DNA from: Methanoculleus sp.
Lineage (GTDB): Archaea > Halobacteriota > Methanomicrobia > Methanomicrobiales > Methanoculleaceae
Direction of reading: 5' to 3'
NCBI GenBank assembly: GCA_028698765.1
Contig: JAQVVW010000105.1
Location: forward strand, 1-5,948
Length of the DNA stretch: 5,948 nucleotides
The position numbers were made by a program, and so were the translations under genes. Below the pieces are notes generated by a model that saw nothing but the letters and a program-made list of their open reading frames with translations, searched no databases and had not been told where the DNA came from. Within the stretch, counting starts at the first letter, position 1, and every line of letters begins with the position of its first letter. Shown here in pieces: positions 1-5,920 of this stretch.

Positions 1-582
1 GATGCCGTCGCTCCCCGACCCGATGACGAGCGCATCGCTCGCGGCATCGACCGCCATGCTCACGACGGTATAGCACCTCAGATTCTCCGGCCCGCCCGGC
101 TTGTACCACGTCCACTCGCCATCCCGGTAGCGGTGGAGACCCGCACGCCCGGTGGCAATCCAGATCCCGTCCCCCCAACGCTCGATGCAGTTGACGTTGA
201 GGTTCTTGAGGAACTGCAGGTCCTGGACGGCACGGTATCCTGTTCCGTCGCCGATCTGCAGCCCGTTCGGGTACCCGATCCAGAGGTGCCCCTCCGCGTC
301 GAGGGCGACCGCGGTGACCATCGTCTCGAGGGGCGCGAGCATCCCATAGGGCGTCTCTTTGGGGTGCCGTGCGTTGACTGAATACCAGGTGCCGTTCTCC
401 GTGTACACGGAGATACCGCTGTCGGTTGCAAAGATGACGTCCCCGTACCGGCCGTTAATTGCATCCTTTACCCCGGCGGACGCGATGCCTGAGTTATAAT
501 CGGGCACTTCGATGTACAGGGCTGATGCAAAAGGGGTGAAGAGGGCTGCCGCGGCTAAAATGAGTATCAGAGCGCGACGCAT
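1..582 (-). CDS. Secreted beta-propeller protein with two-component-regulator-type propeller repeats (3' end beyond window)
   Basis: The first 194 residues are visible and the frame is open to the window edge, so the C-terminus is unknown. It begins MRRALILILAAAALFTPFAS, a classic signal peptide with two Arg, a hydrophobic core and an ASA-L cleavage site after about residue 21. No Cys follows, so it is not a lipoprotein. The mature part shows four propeller-type repeats: residues 38-69 (core VIFATDSGISVY), 89-119 (LWIGYPNGLQI), 130-160 (IWIATGRAGLHRY) and 173 onward (LVIGSGSDGI), spaced 40-50 residues. These match the Reg_prop family seen in extracytoplasmic sensor regions. The ATG at 582 lies 13 nt inside the last codons of cheD and overlaps that gene by 16 nt in another frame, with only a weak GA-rich site upstream, so translation is probably coupled to cheD. 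It could be a free exported protein or the sensor half of a membrane receptor or kinase; the visible part cannot decide. The repeat assignment is firm, the function is not. Confidence 0.85.
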   Translation of the reverse strand, partial: MRRALILILAAAALFTPFASALYIEVPDYNSGIASAGVKDAINGRYGDVIFATDSGISVYTENGTWYSVNARHPKETPYGMLAPLETMVTAVALDAEGHLWIGYPNGLQIGDGTGYRAVQDLQFLKNLNVNCIERWGDGIWIATGRAGLHRYRDGEWTWYKPGGPENLRCYTVVSMAVDAASDALVIGSGSDGI

Positions 583-1058
583 GTCCCGTCCGCCCTCTTG
601 ATGACGAGGCGGCCTTTTCCTTCCGGCCAGTAATACACGGACCGCCCGACCTTGCCGCCGGTCTCCTCATGCTCGATCCTGATGCCCTGCTCCTGGAGCA
701 GTCCCTTCACCGCAACGGCGTTTCGCTCGCCGATGTTCAGGGAGTTGGCCGAAAACTCAAACATGCTTGCACCGCCGACCACGGTTGCGGTGAGCGAGGA
801 TTTTGTGCTCCCGGCTCTCCCCATCTCTTCAAGGAGAGCATCTATGGCTGTATCTGCGAACTTCCCGGGACGATCGGTATCCCCCCGGCTCTCGGGGAGC
901 ATGATATGGGCGAGCCCCGCAAGGGATCTCCGCTGGTCGTGCAGGATGAGCGCGATGCAGGACCCGAGCCCAATCGTTCCCATCGGACATTTCCCGACCC
1001 GGAGCTCGCCGAGGCCCAGAATTATCGCCGTCTCCTCACCGAAAAAATTGTTCTCCAT
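567..1058 (-). CDS. cheD: CheD, chemoreceptor glutamine deamidase
   Basis: This 163-residue protein is the cytoplasmic enzyme that deamidates specific glutamines of chemoreceptors to glutamate, and in CheC-containing systems it also binds CheC and stimulates its CheY-P phosphatase activity. The catalytic triad of the family is intact with exact spacing: Thr28, Cys34 in LGSCIALILHD, and His51 in GLAHIMLP. These correspond to Thr21, Cys27 and His44 of the Thermotoga enzyme, with the same 6- and 17-residue intervals. The conserved VVGGASMF (about 93-100) and NIGERNA (about 107-113) blocks follow. Length is normal. The ATG at 1058 is the only good start, since no ATG, GTG or TTG lies in frame just upstream. 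A GGTGAGG lies inside codons 7-9, but only ATA and ATT follow it, so I keep the ATG. It sits 17 nt after cheC, and its TGA is inside the start of the propeller gene. Confidence 0.96.
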   Translation of the reverse strand: MENNFFGEETAIILGLGELRVGKCPMGTIGLGSCIALILHDQRRSLAGLAHIMLPESRGDTDRPGKFADTAIDALLEEMGRAGSTKSSLTATVVGGASMFEFSANSLNIGERNAVAVKGLLQEQGIRIEHEETGGKVGRSVYYWPEGKGRLVIKRADGTCVAL

Positions 1059-1075
1059 GGTATCCCGGAGGCCGG

Positions 1076-1696
1076 TTACGAGAGCGGTTCCATCATCCGT
1101 TCCAGCATGAGGAACAGCTGCTGCGTAAGTTCGGCATTCGGAAGCATGTAGATGCTCCCGTAGACGGGCGGCGCCTCGCTTGTGAGTTCGGTGTTGAAGA
1201 TCAGGACATCGTTCACGTCGCTCGCCACCTGCGCGACGACCGACTCGAAGGCGGCATGCGCCATATCGATGGCCAGCGCCGGGGGAGACGGCAGCATGAC
1301 GATACCCAGCAGTTCGGCCGTCGCATCGAGAAATGCCGATACCATGATGTTCCCGATCTCGATCGCAGCGCTCTGGTCCATCTCGTTGATCTCGCGATCG
1401 AGATCGGCATCGACGGTGCCGAGCATCTGGTTCGTCAGCTGGATGACGGTCTCCTGGGGCATGCTGACGACGACATATCCGCCGTCCGCGACCTCCCCCT
1501 GAATCTGGAAGACGACCATGGCGGTTATCTCATTGCTGATGTATTTGTGGAGATCGGCGATGTCTATGGCCTGCACCTCCGGCACCGTCATCTCGATCGG
1601 GCTCATCAGCATCTGCGATAGCGACGTTGCCGCGTGTGCGGCACCGATATTCCCAAACTCTGCCAGCGCGTCCTTCTGAAACGGATCCAGTTCCAT
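1076..1696 (-). CDS. cheC: CheC, CheY-P phosphatase
   Basis: This 206-residue CheC dephosphorylates CheY-P and helps adaptation; CheD is its usual partner. Both pseudo-symmetric active sites of the family are intact. The pattern [D/S]-x3-E-x2-N-x22-P is met by Asp9/Glu13/Asn16/Pro39 (DALAEFGNIGAAHA) and again by Ser109/Glu113/Asn116/Pro139 (SAAIEIGNIMVSAFLDA). Two active sites and a length close to the Thermotoga protein (about 205) make it a class I CheC rather than the single-site CheX or a FliY type. The ATG at 1696 is supported by an AGGAGAG site 7 nt upstream that shares bases with the TAG stop of cheA. It lies 12 nt after cheA and 17 nt before cheD, so it belongs to the same transcript. 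No truncation or missing key residue was seen. Confidence 0.97.
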   Translation of the reverse strand: MELDPFQKDALAEFGNIGAAHAATSLSQMLMSPIEMTVPEVQAIDIADLHKYISNEITAMVVFQIQGEVADGGYVVVSMPQETVIQLTNQMLGTVDADLDREINEMDQSAAIEIGNIMVSAFLDATAELLGIVMLPSPPALAIDMAHAAFESVVAQVASDVNDVLIFNTELTSEAPPVYGSIYMLPNAELTQQLFLMLERMMEPLS

Positions 1697-1703
1697 GAAC
1701 TAT

Positions 1704-1710
1704 CTCTCCT
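1704..1710 (-). promoter_or_regulatory. Ribosome binding site of cheC, overlapping the cheA stop codon
   Basis: The minus strand reads AGGAGAG here, 7 nt before the cheC ATG, and its first two bases are the last two of the cheA TAG stop. A ribosome terminating on cheA therefore sits on the cheC initiation site, which favours termination-reinitiation and fixed CheA:CheC ratios. Confidence 0.8.
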
Positions 1711-3640
1711 AAATCATTGTATTTACATCGAGTACCGGCACGACATCCCCGTCTCCGGGGATGGTGATCCCGCTGATTCCCCGGCAGTTGCCTGCAATGT
1801 TGGAGAGCGGTTTCACCACCACCTCCTGTTGACCGTCGACGGTGTCGACGACGATGCAGCATCTCCTGCCATTGTTCTGCAGCACGACCAGCGTGTTGCT
1901 CTTCTCTGCCCGGCCGAACATATCCTCCAGGCGATGCATGGGGAGGGTCTGGTCCCGGAGCAGGATCGCCTCGGTGTTGCCGATCCGGTGAATCGCCTCC
2001 GGTCTCGTCTGTGCCACCTCGACGACGTTGCTGATCGGGATGGCGCACCGCATCCCGTTGATGTGCACCATCATGACATCGATGATCGCCATCGTCGGGG
2101 GGAGGACCAGCTCGAACCTCGTTCCCCTGCCGACCTCGGTCTCGACCTTGATCGTTCCTTTGAGCGATTCGATCGTCTTCTTGACCACGTCGAGTCCGAC
2201 GCCCCTGCCGCTGATGTCGGTGATCGTCTCGGCCGTGCTGAACCCGGGCTCGAAGAGCAGGCCGACAAGTTCCTCTTTCGTTGCGTTCGCCGCCGCTTCA
2301 GCCGTCATGAGGCCTCTCTCGACCCCTTTCTTCCGGAGTTTCTCGGGATCGATGCCGGCACCGTCGTCCTCGATCTCGATGACGACGTTGTCCTTGTCCC
2401 GCCGCGCCGACAGCCGCAGAGATCCTTTCGGGGGTTTACCGCTGGCTTTTCGGATCTCCGGCGTCTCGATGCCGTGGTTCACGCCGTTCCGGATGAGGTG
2501 CAGGAGCGGGTCGGAGAGCCCGTCCATCATGCTCCGATCGAGTTCGGTCTCGCCGCCCTCGATGGTGAGCTCGACCTCTTTCCCATCGTGGTTTGCAACG
2601 TCCCGCACGACGCGGGGAAGGCGGTTGAAGATACGCTCGAGCGGCATCATCCGGATCCCCATCATGAGGTTCTGGAGGTCGGAGACCGAGCGGCCGACCA
2701 TGGAGAGCGCTTCGTCGAACTCCTTGATGCCGTGCTTCTTCGCGATCTGCTCGAGCCGTCCGCGATTGATGACGAGATCCTCCACCAGGTTCATCATCCG
2801 GTCGAGCCGCTGGATATCAACGCGGATGTTCTTGATCTCCCGGCTCTTCTCGATCTTCACTGCTCGCTGCACCTGCGGCGGATCGCTCGCCGCCGGGGGG
2901 ATCACGGGTGGGGCCGCCGCCGGCGACTCCCCTGTGGAGAGGGCAAGGAGCGAGAGTTCCGTGCCGGAAGCGATCGTCCTGAGCGCATCTTCTCCCGCCT
3001 CGCTCTCGATAAGAACCTCGAACGGCCCGTCGAACTTCCCGTCCTCGATGAGTTCCCGTGCGGGGGTCGTCGCAAGGATCGTCCCGAGTTCTTCCAGGTT
3101 CTGCAGGAGCAGCATCGCTCGGATGTCTTTCATCGTGCTGGATGGGTCGACGGCAACCGTCAGTGTATACAGCGGGCGACCATCGGCATCTTCTGCCGGT
3201 TCGGGAGGGATCTCTATCCGGGGTGCCGCACAGGGAGATGGTTCCTCCTCACCCTCCTCTTCGGCAAACGCCCGGAGTTCCTGAACCAGGCTTGCGGACT
3301 GCTCGTCGGACGGCGCTCCTCCCGACTCGATAGCGTCCAGCATCCCCTCAATCGCGTCGGTGCAGGTGAGCAGAAGATCGGTGAGCGACGCGTCCACCTC
3401 GCGCCGCCCGCTACGGATGAGAGAGAATACGTCCTCCATCGAGTGGCAGAGATGCTCCATCGCATCAAAGCCCATCGATGCAGACATGCCCTTGAGGGTA
3501 TGTGCGGACCGGAAGATCTCGTCGATGGCGGTCTGCTGGTCATCCCCGGTCTCGAGAGCAAGAAGATTGTTCACGATGTTCTCGTGATTCTCCCGCGATT
3601 CCTCAACGAACAGCTTCCGATATCCCTCTTCATCAAACAT
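1709..3640 (-). CDS. cheA: CheA, chemotaxis histidine kinase
   Basis: This 643-residue cytoplasmic kinase takes signals from chemoreceptors through CheW and phosphorylates CheY and CheB. All five CheA domains are present in order. P1/Hpt is about 1-105, with phospho-acceptor His47 in FRSAHTLKGMS. P2, the CheY/CheB-binding domain, is about 157-236 (RAMLLLQNLEELG). An Ala/Pro-rich linker covers about 237-258. P3 dimerisation is about 269-335 (RLDRMMNLVEDLVINRGRL). The P4 ATPase is about 336-516, with the N box HLIRNGVNHGIE (381-392), G1 box DDGAGID (425-431) and G2 box GRGVGLDVVKK (478-488). P5, CheW-like, is about 517-643. The N box has Asn388 where most CheA proteins have Asp (DHGIE); the neighbouring His381, Arg384, Asn385 and His389 remain, so activity is still expected. 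The ATG at 3640 overlaps the end of cheB by 8 nt and is preceded by GAGGTGA, fixing the start. No receiver domain is fused. Confidence 0.98.
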   Translation of the reverse strand: MFDEEGYRKLFVEESRENHENIVNNLLALETGDDQQTAIDEIFRSAHTLKGMSASMGFDAMEHLCHSMEDVFSLIRSGRREVDASLTDLLLTCTDAIEGMLDAIESGGAPSDEQSASLVQELRAFAEEEGEEEPSPCAAPRIEIPPEPAEDADGRPLYTLTVAVDPSSTMKDIRAMLLLQNLEELGTILATTPARELIEDGKFDGPFEVLIESEAGEDALRTIASGTELSLLALSTGESPAAAPPVIPPAASDPPQVQRAVKIEKSREIKNIRVDIQRLDRMMNLVEDLVINRGRLEQIAKKHGIKEFDEALSMVGRSVSDLQNLMMGIRMMPLERIFNRLPRVVRDVANHDGKEVELTIEGGETELDRSMMDGLSDPLLHLIRNGVNHGIETPEIRKASGKPPKGSLRLSARRDKDNVVIEIEDDGAGIDPEKLRKKGVERGLMTAEAAANATKEELVGLLFEPGFSTAETITDISGRGVGLDVVKKTIESLKGTIKVETEVGRGTRFELVLPPTMAIIDVMMVHINGMRCAIPISNVVEVAQTRPEAIHRIGNTEAILLRDQTLPMHRLEDMFGRAEKSNTLVVLQNNGRRCCIVVDTVDGQQEVVVKPLSNIAGNCRGISGITIPGDGDVVPVLDVNTMI

Positions 3641-4667
3641 GGTTCACCTCGAATTGTTTGACTGCTCTCGCAATCTCGCGCGCGAGACCTTTGAGCGGGA
3701 CCACCTTATCGACGCAGTTCCTGGTGAGAGCGGAGCGCGCCATCCCGTATACGAGGCAGTCCTCTTCAGCGCATACCATCGTCCTGCCGCCTGCCGTCTT
3801 CACCGCGAGCATTCCCTCACCGCCGTCGTTTCCCATCCCCGAGAGGATCACGGAGACGGTGCGCGGGCCGAATACATGTGCTCCAGAAGTGAAGGTCGTG
3901 TCGACGGCAGGCCGGACCGCGTGCAGGCGGGGAGCGGTCGAGTGGATGATTCGCCCGTGTTTTTCTCCGCTCTTTGCTGCGACTCCCGAGATGATGGTAT
4001 GAAACCCGGCCTTTGAGAGCAGGATTGTTCCGGTCTGCAGGCCGTCTCCGTTCTCTGTCTCTTTCACGGGGAGAGCGGAGACCCTGTTCAGGCGTTCGGC
4101 GAGCGATGCGGTGAACCCCTCGGGCATGTGCTGGGTGACGACGACCGCGGCAGGCAGGTCCGGCGGAAGTGCGGAGAGGAGCGTATCGAGCATCGGCGGA
4201 CCCCCGGCGGAAGAGCCTATCACAACGACCGCATCTGCCTCATTCCGGCTGGTTGCAGCAGGTCTTACGATCGTCGGGAGCGCGACAAGGTTTCTGATCT
4301 TCTGGATGAGTTCGCTCTCGATGCCCCTGACGTTCGGGACATCCCTTGGTTTGAGCATGAAGTCGTCCGCCCCGAGCCGCAACGCCTGGTGAGTCATATC
4401 GGCCTGGCGGGACGTCAGGGTGCTCAGGACGATCACTTTCGGTTTCGCGGGAACCCTGGAAAGCGCCTCAAGCGTCTCAAGGCCGTTCATCCGGGGCATC
4501 TCGATGTCGAGCGTGACGACGTCGGGTTTCAGACTGGATATCTTTTCGAGGGCATCGATGCCGTTGACCGCCGTTCCGACCACTTCGATATCGGGGACGT
4601 CTTTGAGCAGATCCCGGAGTATCGTGCGGATGAAGAGCGAATCGTCGACGATCAGAACCCGTATCAT
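3633..4667 (-). CDS. cheB: CheB, receptor methylesterase/glutamine deamidase with receiver domain
   Basis: This 344-residue CheB removes methyl groups from receptor glutamates when phosphorylated by CheA, giving adaptation. The receiver domain (about 1-125) has the acidic pair Asp8-Asp9 (VLIVDDS), phospho-acceptor Asp54 (VTLDIEMPRMNG), the Ser82-Thr83 region and Lys106 (MLKPRD). After a linker (about 126-143) comes the methylesterase domain. Its catalytic triad is Ser153 in IGSSAGGPP, His180 in TQHMPEGFT and Asp281 in LSGMGNDGGEGM. The segment RPAVDTTF (about 252-259) is also typical. The open frame continues 43 codons upstream to 4796, but that part lies inside cheY and is Arg-rich shadow; MIRVLIVDD is the family N-terminus, so the ATG at 4667 is chosen. 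It begins 2 nt after the cheY stop with only a weak Shine-Dalgarno, implying coupling to cheY. Its 3' end contains the ribosome binding site of cheA. Its methyltransferase counterpart CheR is not in the window. Confidence 0.97.
   Translation of the reverse strand: MIRVLIVDDSLFIRTILRDLLKDVPDIEVVGTAVNGIDALEKISSLKPDVVTLDIEMPRMNGLETLEALSRVPAKPKVIVLSTLTSRQADMTHQALRLGADDFMLKPRDVPNVRGIESELIQKIRNLVALPTIVRPAATSRNEADAVVVIGSSAGGPPMLDTLLSALPPDLPAAVVVTQHMPEGFTASLAERLNRVSALPVKETENGDGLQTGTILLSKAGFHTIISGVAAKSGEKHGRIIHSTAPRLHAVRPAVDTTFTSGAHVFGPRTVSVILSGMGNDGGEGMLAVKTAGGRTMVCAEEDCLVYGMARSALTRNCVDKVVPLKGLAREIARAVKQFEVNHV
3644..3650 (-). promoter_or_regulatory. Ribosome binding site of cheA inside the cheB coding region
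   Basis: The minus strand reads GAGGTGA, a full match to the archaeal anti-Shine-Dalgarno, 3 nt before the cheA ATG and within the last codons of cheB (Glu-Val). It fixes the cheA start and lets cheA be initiated strongly although it overlaps cheB. Confidence 0.85.
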
Positions 4668-4669
4668 GG

Positions 4670-5032
4670 TTACACACTGAGGACGTTCTTGACTTCTTCG
4701 AGGACTTTCGGAGCCTGGAACGGTTTGACGATGTAGCCTCTCGCACCGCTCTTGACGGCGAGTTTGACCATCTGCTCCTGGCCGACCGCCGTGCACATGA
4801 TGACTTTTGCTGTCGGGTCGGCTGCTTTGATGGCCTTGAGCGCCTCGATCCCGTTCATCTTCGGCATGACCACGTCCATCGTGACGAGGTCCGGCTTGAG
4901 CTCCTGATACCTGGCGAGGGCCTCCGCGCCGTCCGCTGCCTCACCGACGATGTCGTGCCCGCCGGAGAAGAGGATGTTCTTCAGCAGCGTTCTCATGAAC
5001 ATTGTGTCATCGACGATTAGGATTCTCCCCAT
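4670..5032 (-). CDS. cheY: CheY, single-domain chemotaxis response regulator
   Basis: This 120-residue stand-alone receiver is phosphorylated by CheA and, in archaea, acts on the archaellum switch (ArlCDE) through CheF. Counting from MGRILIVDD, the key residues are Asp8 and Asp9 in the acidic pocket, phospho-acceptor Asp53 (VTMDVVMPKMNG), Thr81 (MCTAVGQ), the switch aromatic Tyr100 and Lys103 (YIVKPF). There is no output domain. The frame can be extended one codon to a TTG at 5035, but the ATG at 5032 with GGTG 4 nt upstream (5037-5040) is the better start. It is the first gene after the AT-rich gap with a TATA box, so it probably leads its own transcript. A general receiver of another pathway is unlikely, because it is placed between cheF and cheB. 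Confidence 0.96.
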   Translation of the reverse strand: MGRILIVDDTMFMRTLLKNILFSGGHDIVGEAADGAEALARYQELKPDLVTMDVVMPKMNGIEALKAIKAADPTAKVIMCTAVGQEQMVKLAVKSGARGYIVKPFQAPKVLEEVKNVLSV

Positions 5033-5036
5033 CAAA

Positions 5037-5040
5037 CACC
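5037..5040 (-). promoter_or_regulatory. Ribosome binding site of cheY
   Basis: GGTG on the minus strand lies 4 nt before the ATG at 5032. It is short but well placed, and it supports the ATG over the adjacent TTG. Confidence 0.55.
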
Positions 5041-5064
5041 ACTCGTTGAATATTTGATAAAAAG

Positions 5065-5073
5065 ATTATATAT
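5065..5073 (-). promoter_or_regulatory. Archaeal TATA box, likely promoter of cheYBACD
   Basis: The minus strand reads ATATATAAT in the only AT-rich stretch of a GC-rich window. A purine-rich segment (GAGAAGAC) just upstream could serve as the BRE bound by TFB. With the usual 22-27 nt from TATA box to start, transcription would begin near 5040-5047, leaving a short leader that still contains the GGTG site and the cheY ATG. The gap lies between two genes on the same strand, so this would be an internal or second promoter separating cheF from the rest of the cluster. This is a prediction from sequence only. Confidence 0.6.
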
Positions 5074-5101
5074 GTCTTCTCATTTTGAAGAAATAAGGTT
5101 T

Positions 5102-5908
5102 TTAATCTAATGGAGATTTTACAGACTCTGAGATGTATCTTACCCCTTTTGGGGTCAGCTGCACTTCCTTCCTGACGTAGAGCACTTCAGCGAGGCCCGA
5201 GCCGAGAAGGTTCTCGTAGATGGCCTCGAGTTCTTTGTGCGAGAGTTTCAGCATGTTCTCGATGGAACTCGAGTCCATCCCGCTGTAGACCAGCATCGCC
5301 ACCTGCCCGGTCAGGGGATCGATCTCCTCGCGGGTCTCGGTATCGTGTGTCGCCTCTTTGAGGAAGTTGTAGAGAACCTGGAGCGTCGTCAGCGGGCAGA
5401 GAACGAAACTCGTCACGAGTTCATTCTCGCTGAGGTGGTCGATCTTCACGACGTCGAGATGCTTCTCCTGGACCTCCCGGGACGTAAGTTCGATGCCGGT
5501 CACTTCGTCGAGGGGGATGCAGACCTGCTTCTCCTGGCTGACGAACCAGATGCCGGTCTTCATGACGGCGATCGCGCCCTTCTCCCACTGGGCGTTCTGG
5601 ACGAGTACCCCCCCGCGGATTGCGGGCGACATGAAGAACGCGTTCAGCCGGTAGGCGCTGGCCTGGGTGATGATGAACTTCTTCAAGACCGCGAGAACCT
5701 TCTCGACCGACGCGATACGGTAGACGGCCTCTCCATCCGCCCCGGCGGTGATGATAACCTGGTTCTTCTTCTCCTCGAGGTCGATCACGGATTTGTAAGG
5801 AACCTCCTGCTTAAGAGGAACATCGATGCGGAAACGGTCCTCAGCGATACCCATCTTCGTCGGAACCCACTTGCCTTCGTGCTCGATCTTTACCGGAACC
5901 GATTTCAT
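5102..5908 (-). CDS. cheF: CheF, archaeal adaptor between CheY and the archaellum motor
   Basis: This 268-residue protein is recognised as archaeal CheF, a family restricted to motile archaea. Work in haloarchaea shows CheF binding CheY and archaellum switch proteins and being needed for reversal control. The N-terminal part (about 1-185) is a mixed beta-rich region typical of the family: VPVKIEHEGKWVPTKMGI, then a repeated-looking half near AVMKTGIWFVSQEKQVCIPL at about 114-133. The C-terminal part (about 200-262) looks like a winged helix: VAMLVYSGMDSSSIENML, a second helix around HKELEAIYENLLGSGL, then a wing-like LYVRKEVQLTPKGVRYI. There is no signal peptide or membrane segment, so it is cytoplasmic. 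The ATG at 5908 has GGGGAG 6 nt upstream. It stands immediately 5' of cheY on the same strand, which fits its role as CheY's output partner. Family assignment rests on overall pattern and context, since CheF has no catalytic motif. Confidence 0.88.
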   Translation of the reverse strand: MKSVPVKIEHEGKWVPTKMGIAEDRFRIDVPLKQEVPYKSVIDLEEKKNQVIITAGADGEAVYRIASVEKVLAVLKKFIITQASAYRLNAFFMSPAIRGGVLVQNAQWEKGAIAVMKTGIWFVSQEKQVCIPLDEVTGIELTSREVQEKHLDVVKIDHLSENELVTSFVLCPLTTLQVLYNFLKEATHDTETREEIDPLTGQVAMLVYSGMDSSSIENMLKLSHKELEAIYENLLGSGLAEVLYVRKEVQLTPKGVRYISESVKSPLD

Positions 5909-5914
5909 CTTTTT

Positions 5915-5920
5915 CTCCCC
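5915..5920 (-). promoter_or_regulatory. Ribosome binding site of cheF
   Basis: GGGGAG on the minus strand lies 6 nt before the cheF ATG at 5908. The spacing is normal, and it supports that start. The remaining 28 nt to the window edge hold nothing I can assign. Confidence 0.7.

Noticed and set aside
78..464. A 128-codon minus-strand frame inside the propeller gene
   Set aside because: It is low-complexity Ser/Thr/Arg-rich and out of frame with the propeller protein, whose repeats and signal peptide show which frame is real.
1709..1711. TAG at the end of cheA as a pyrrolysine codon
   Set aside because: The CheW-like P5 domain is complete at this point, the TAG is part of the cheC ribosome site, and read-through meets another TAG two codons later.
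1634..3661. A 675-codon open frame on the plus strand opposite cheA
   Set aside because: It is fully antisense to an unmistakable cheA with all five domains. GC-rich coding DNA often leaves a long antisense frame, and its product is rich in His, Asp and Arg without any recognisable domain or good ribosome site.
4668..4796. N-terminal extension of cheB by 43 codons
   Set aside because: It lies within cheY in another frame, is Arg-rich with no family likeness, and the CheB receiver starts properly at MIRVLIVDD (4667).
5033..5035. TTG as the cheY start
   Set aside because: The next codon is ATG with a suitable GGTG spacing; the TTG adds one residue and nothing in its favour.
5057..5063. T-run on the minus strand after cheF as a terminator
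   Set aside because: It is five Ts lying downstream of the proposed TATA box in the cheY promoter region, with no hairpin and no second T-run, so it is too weak to call.
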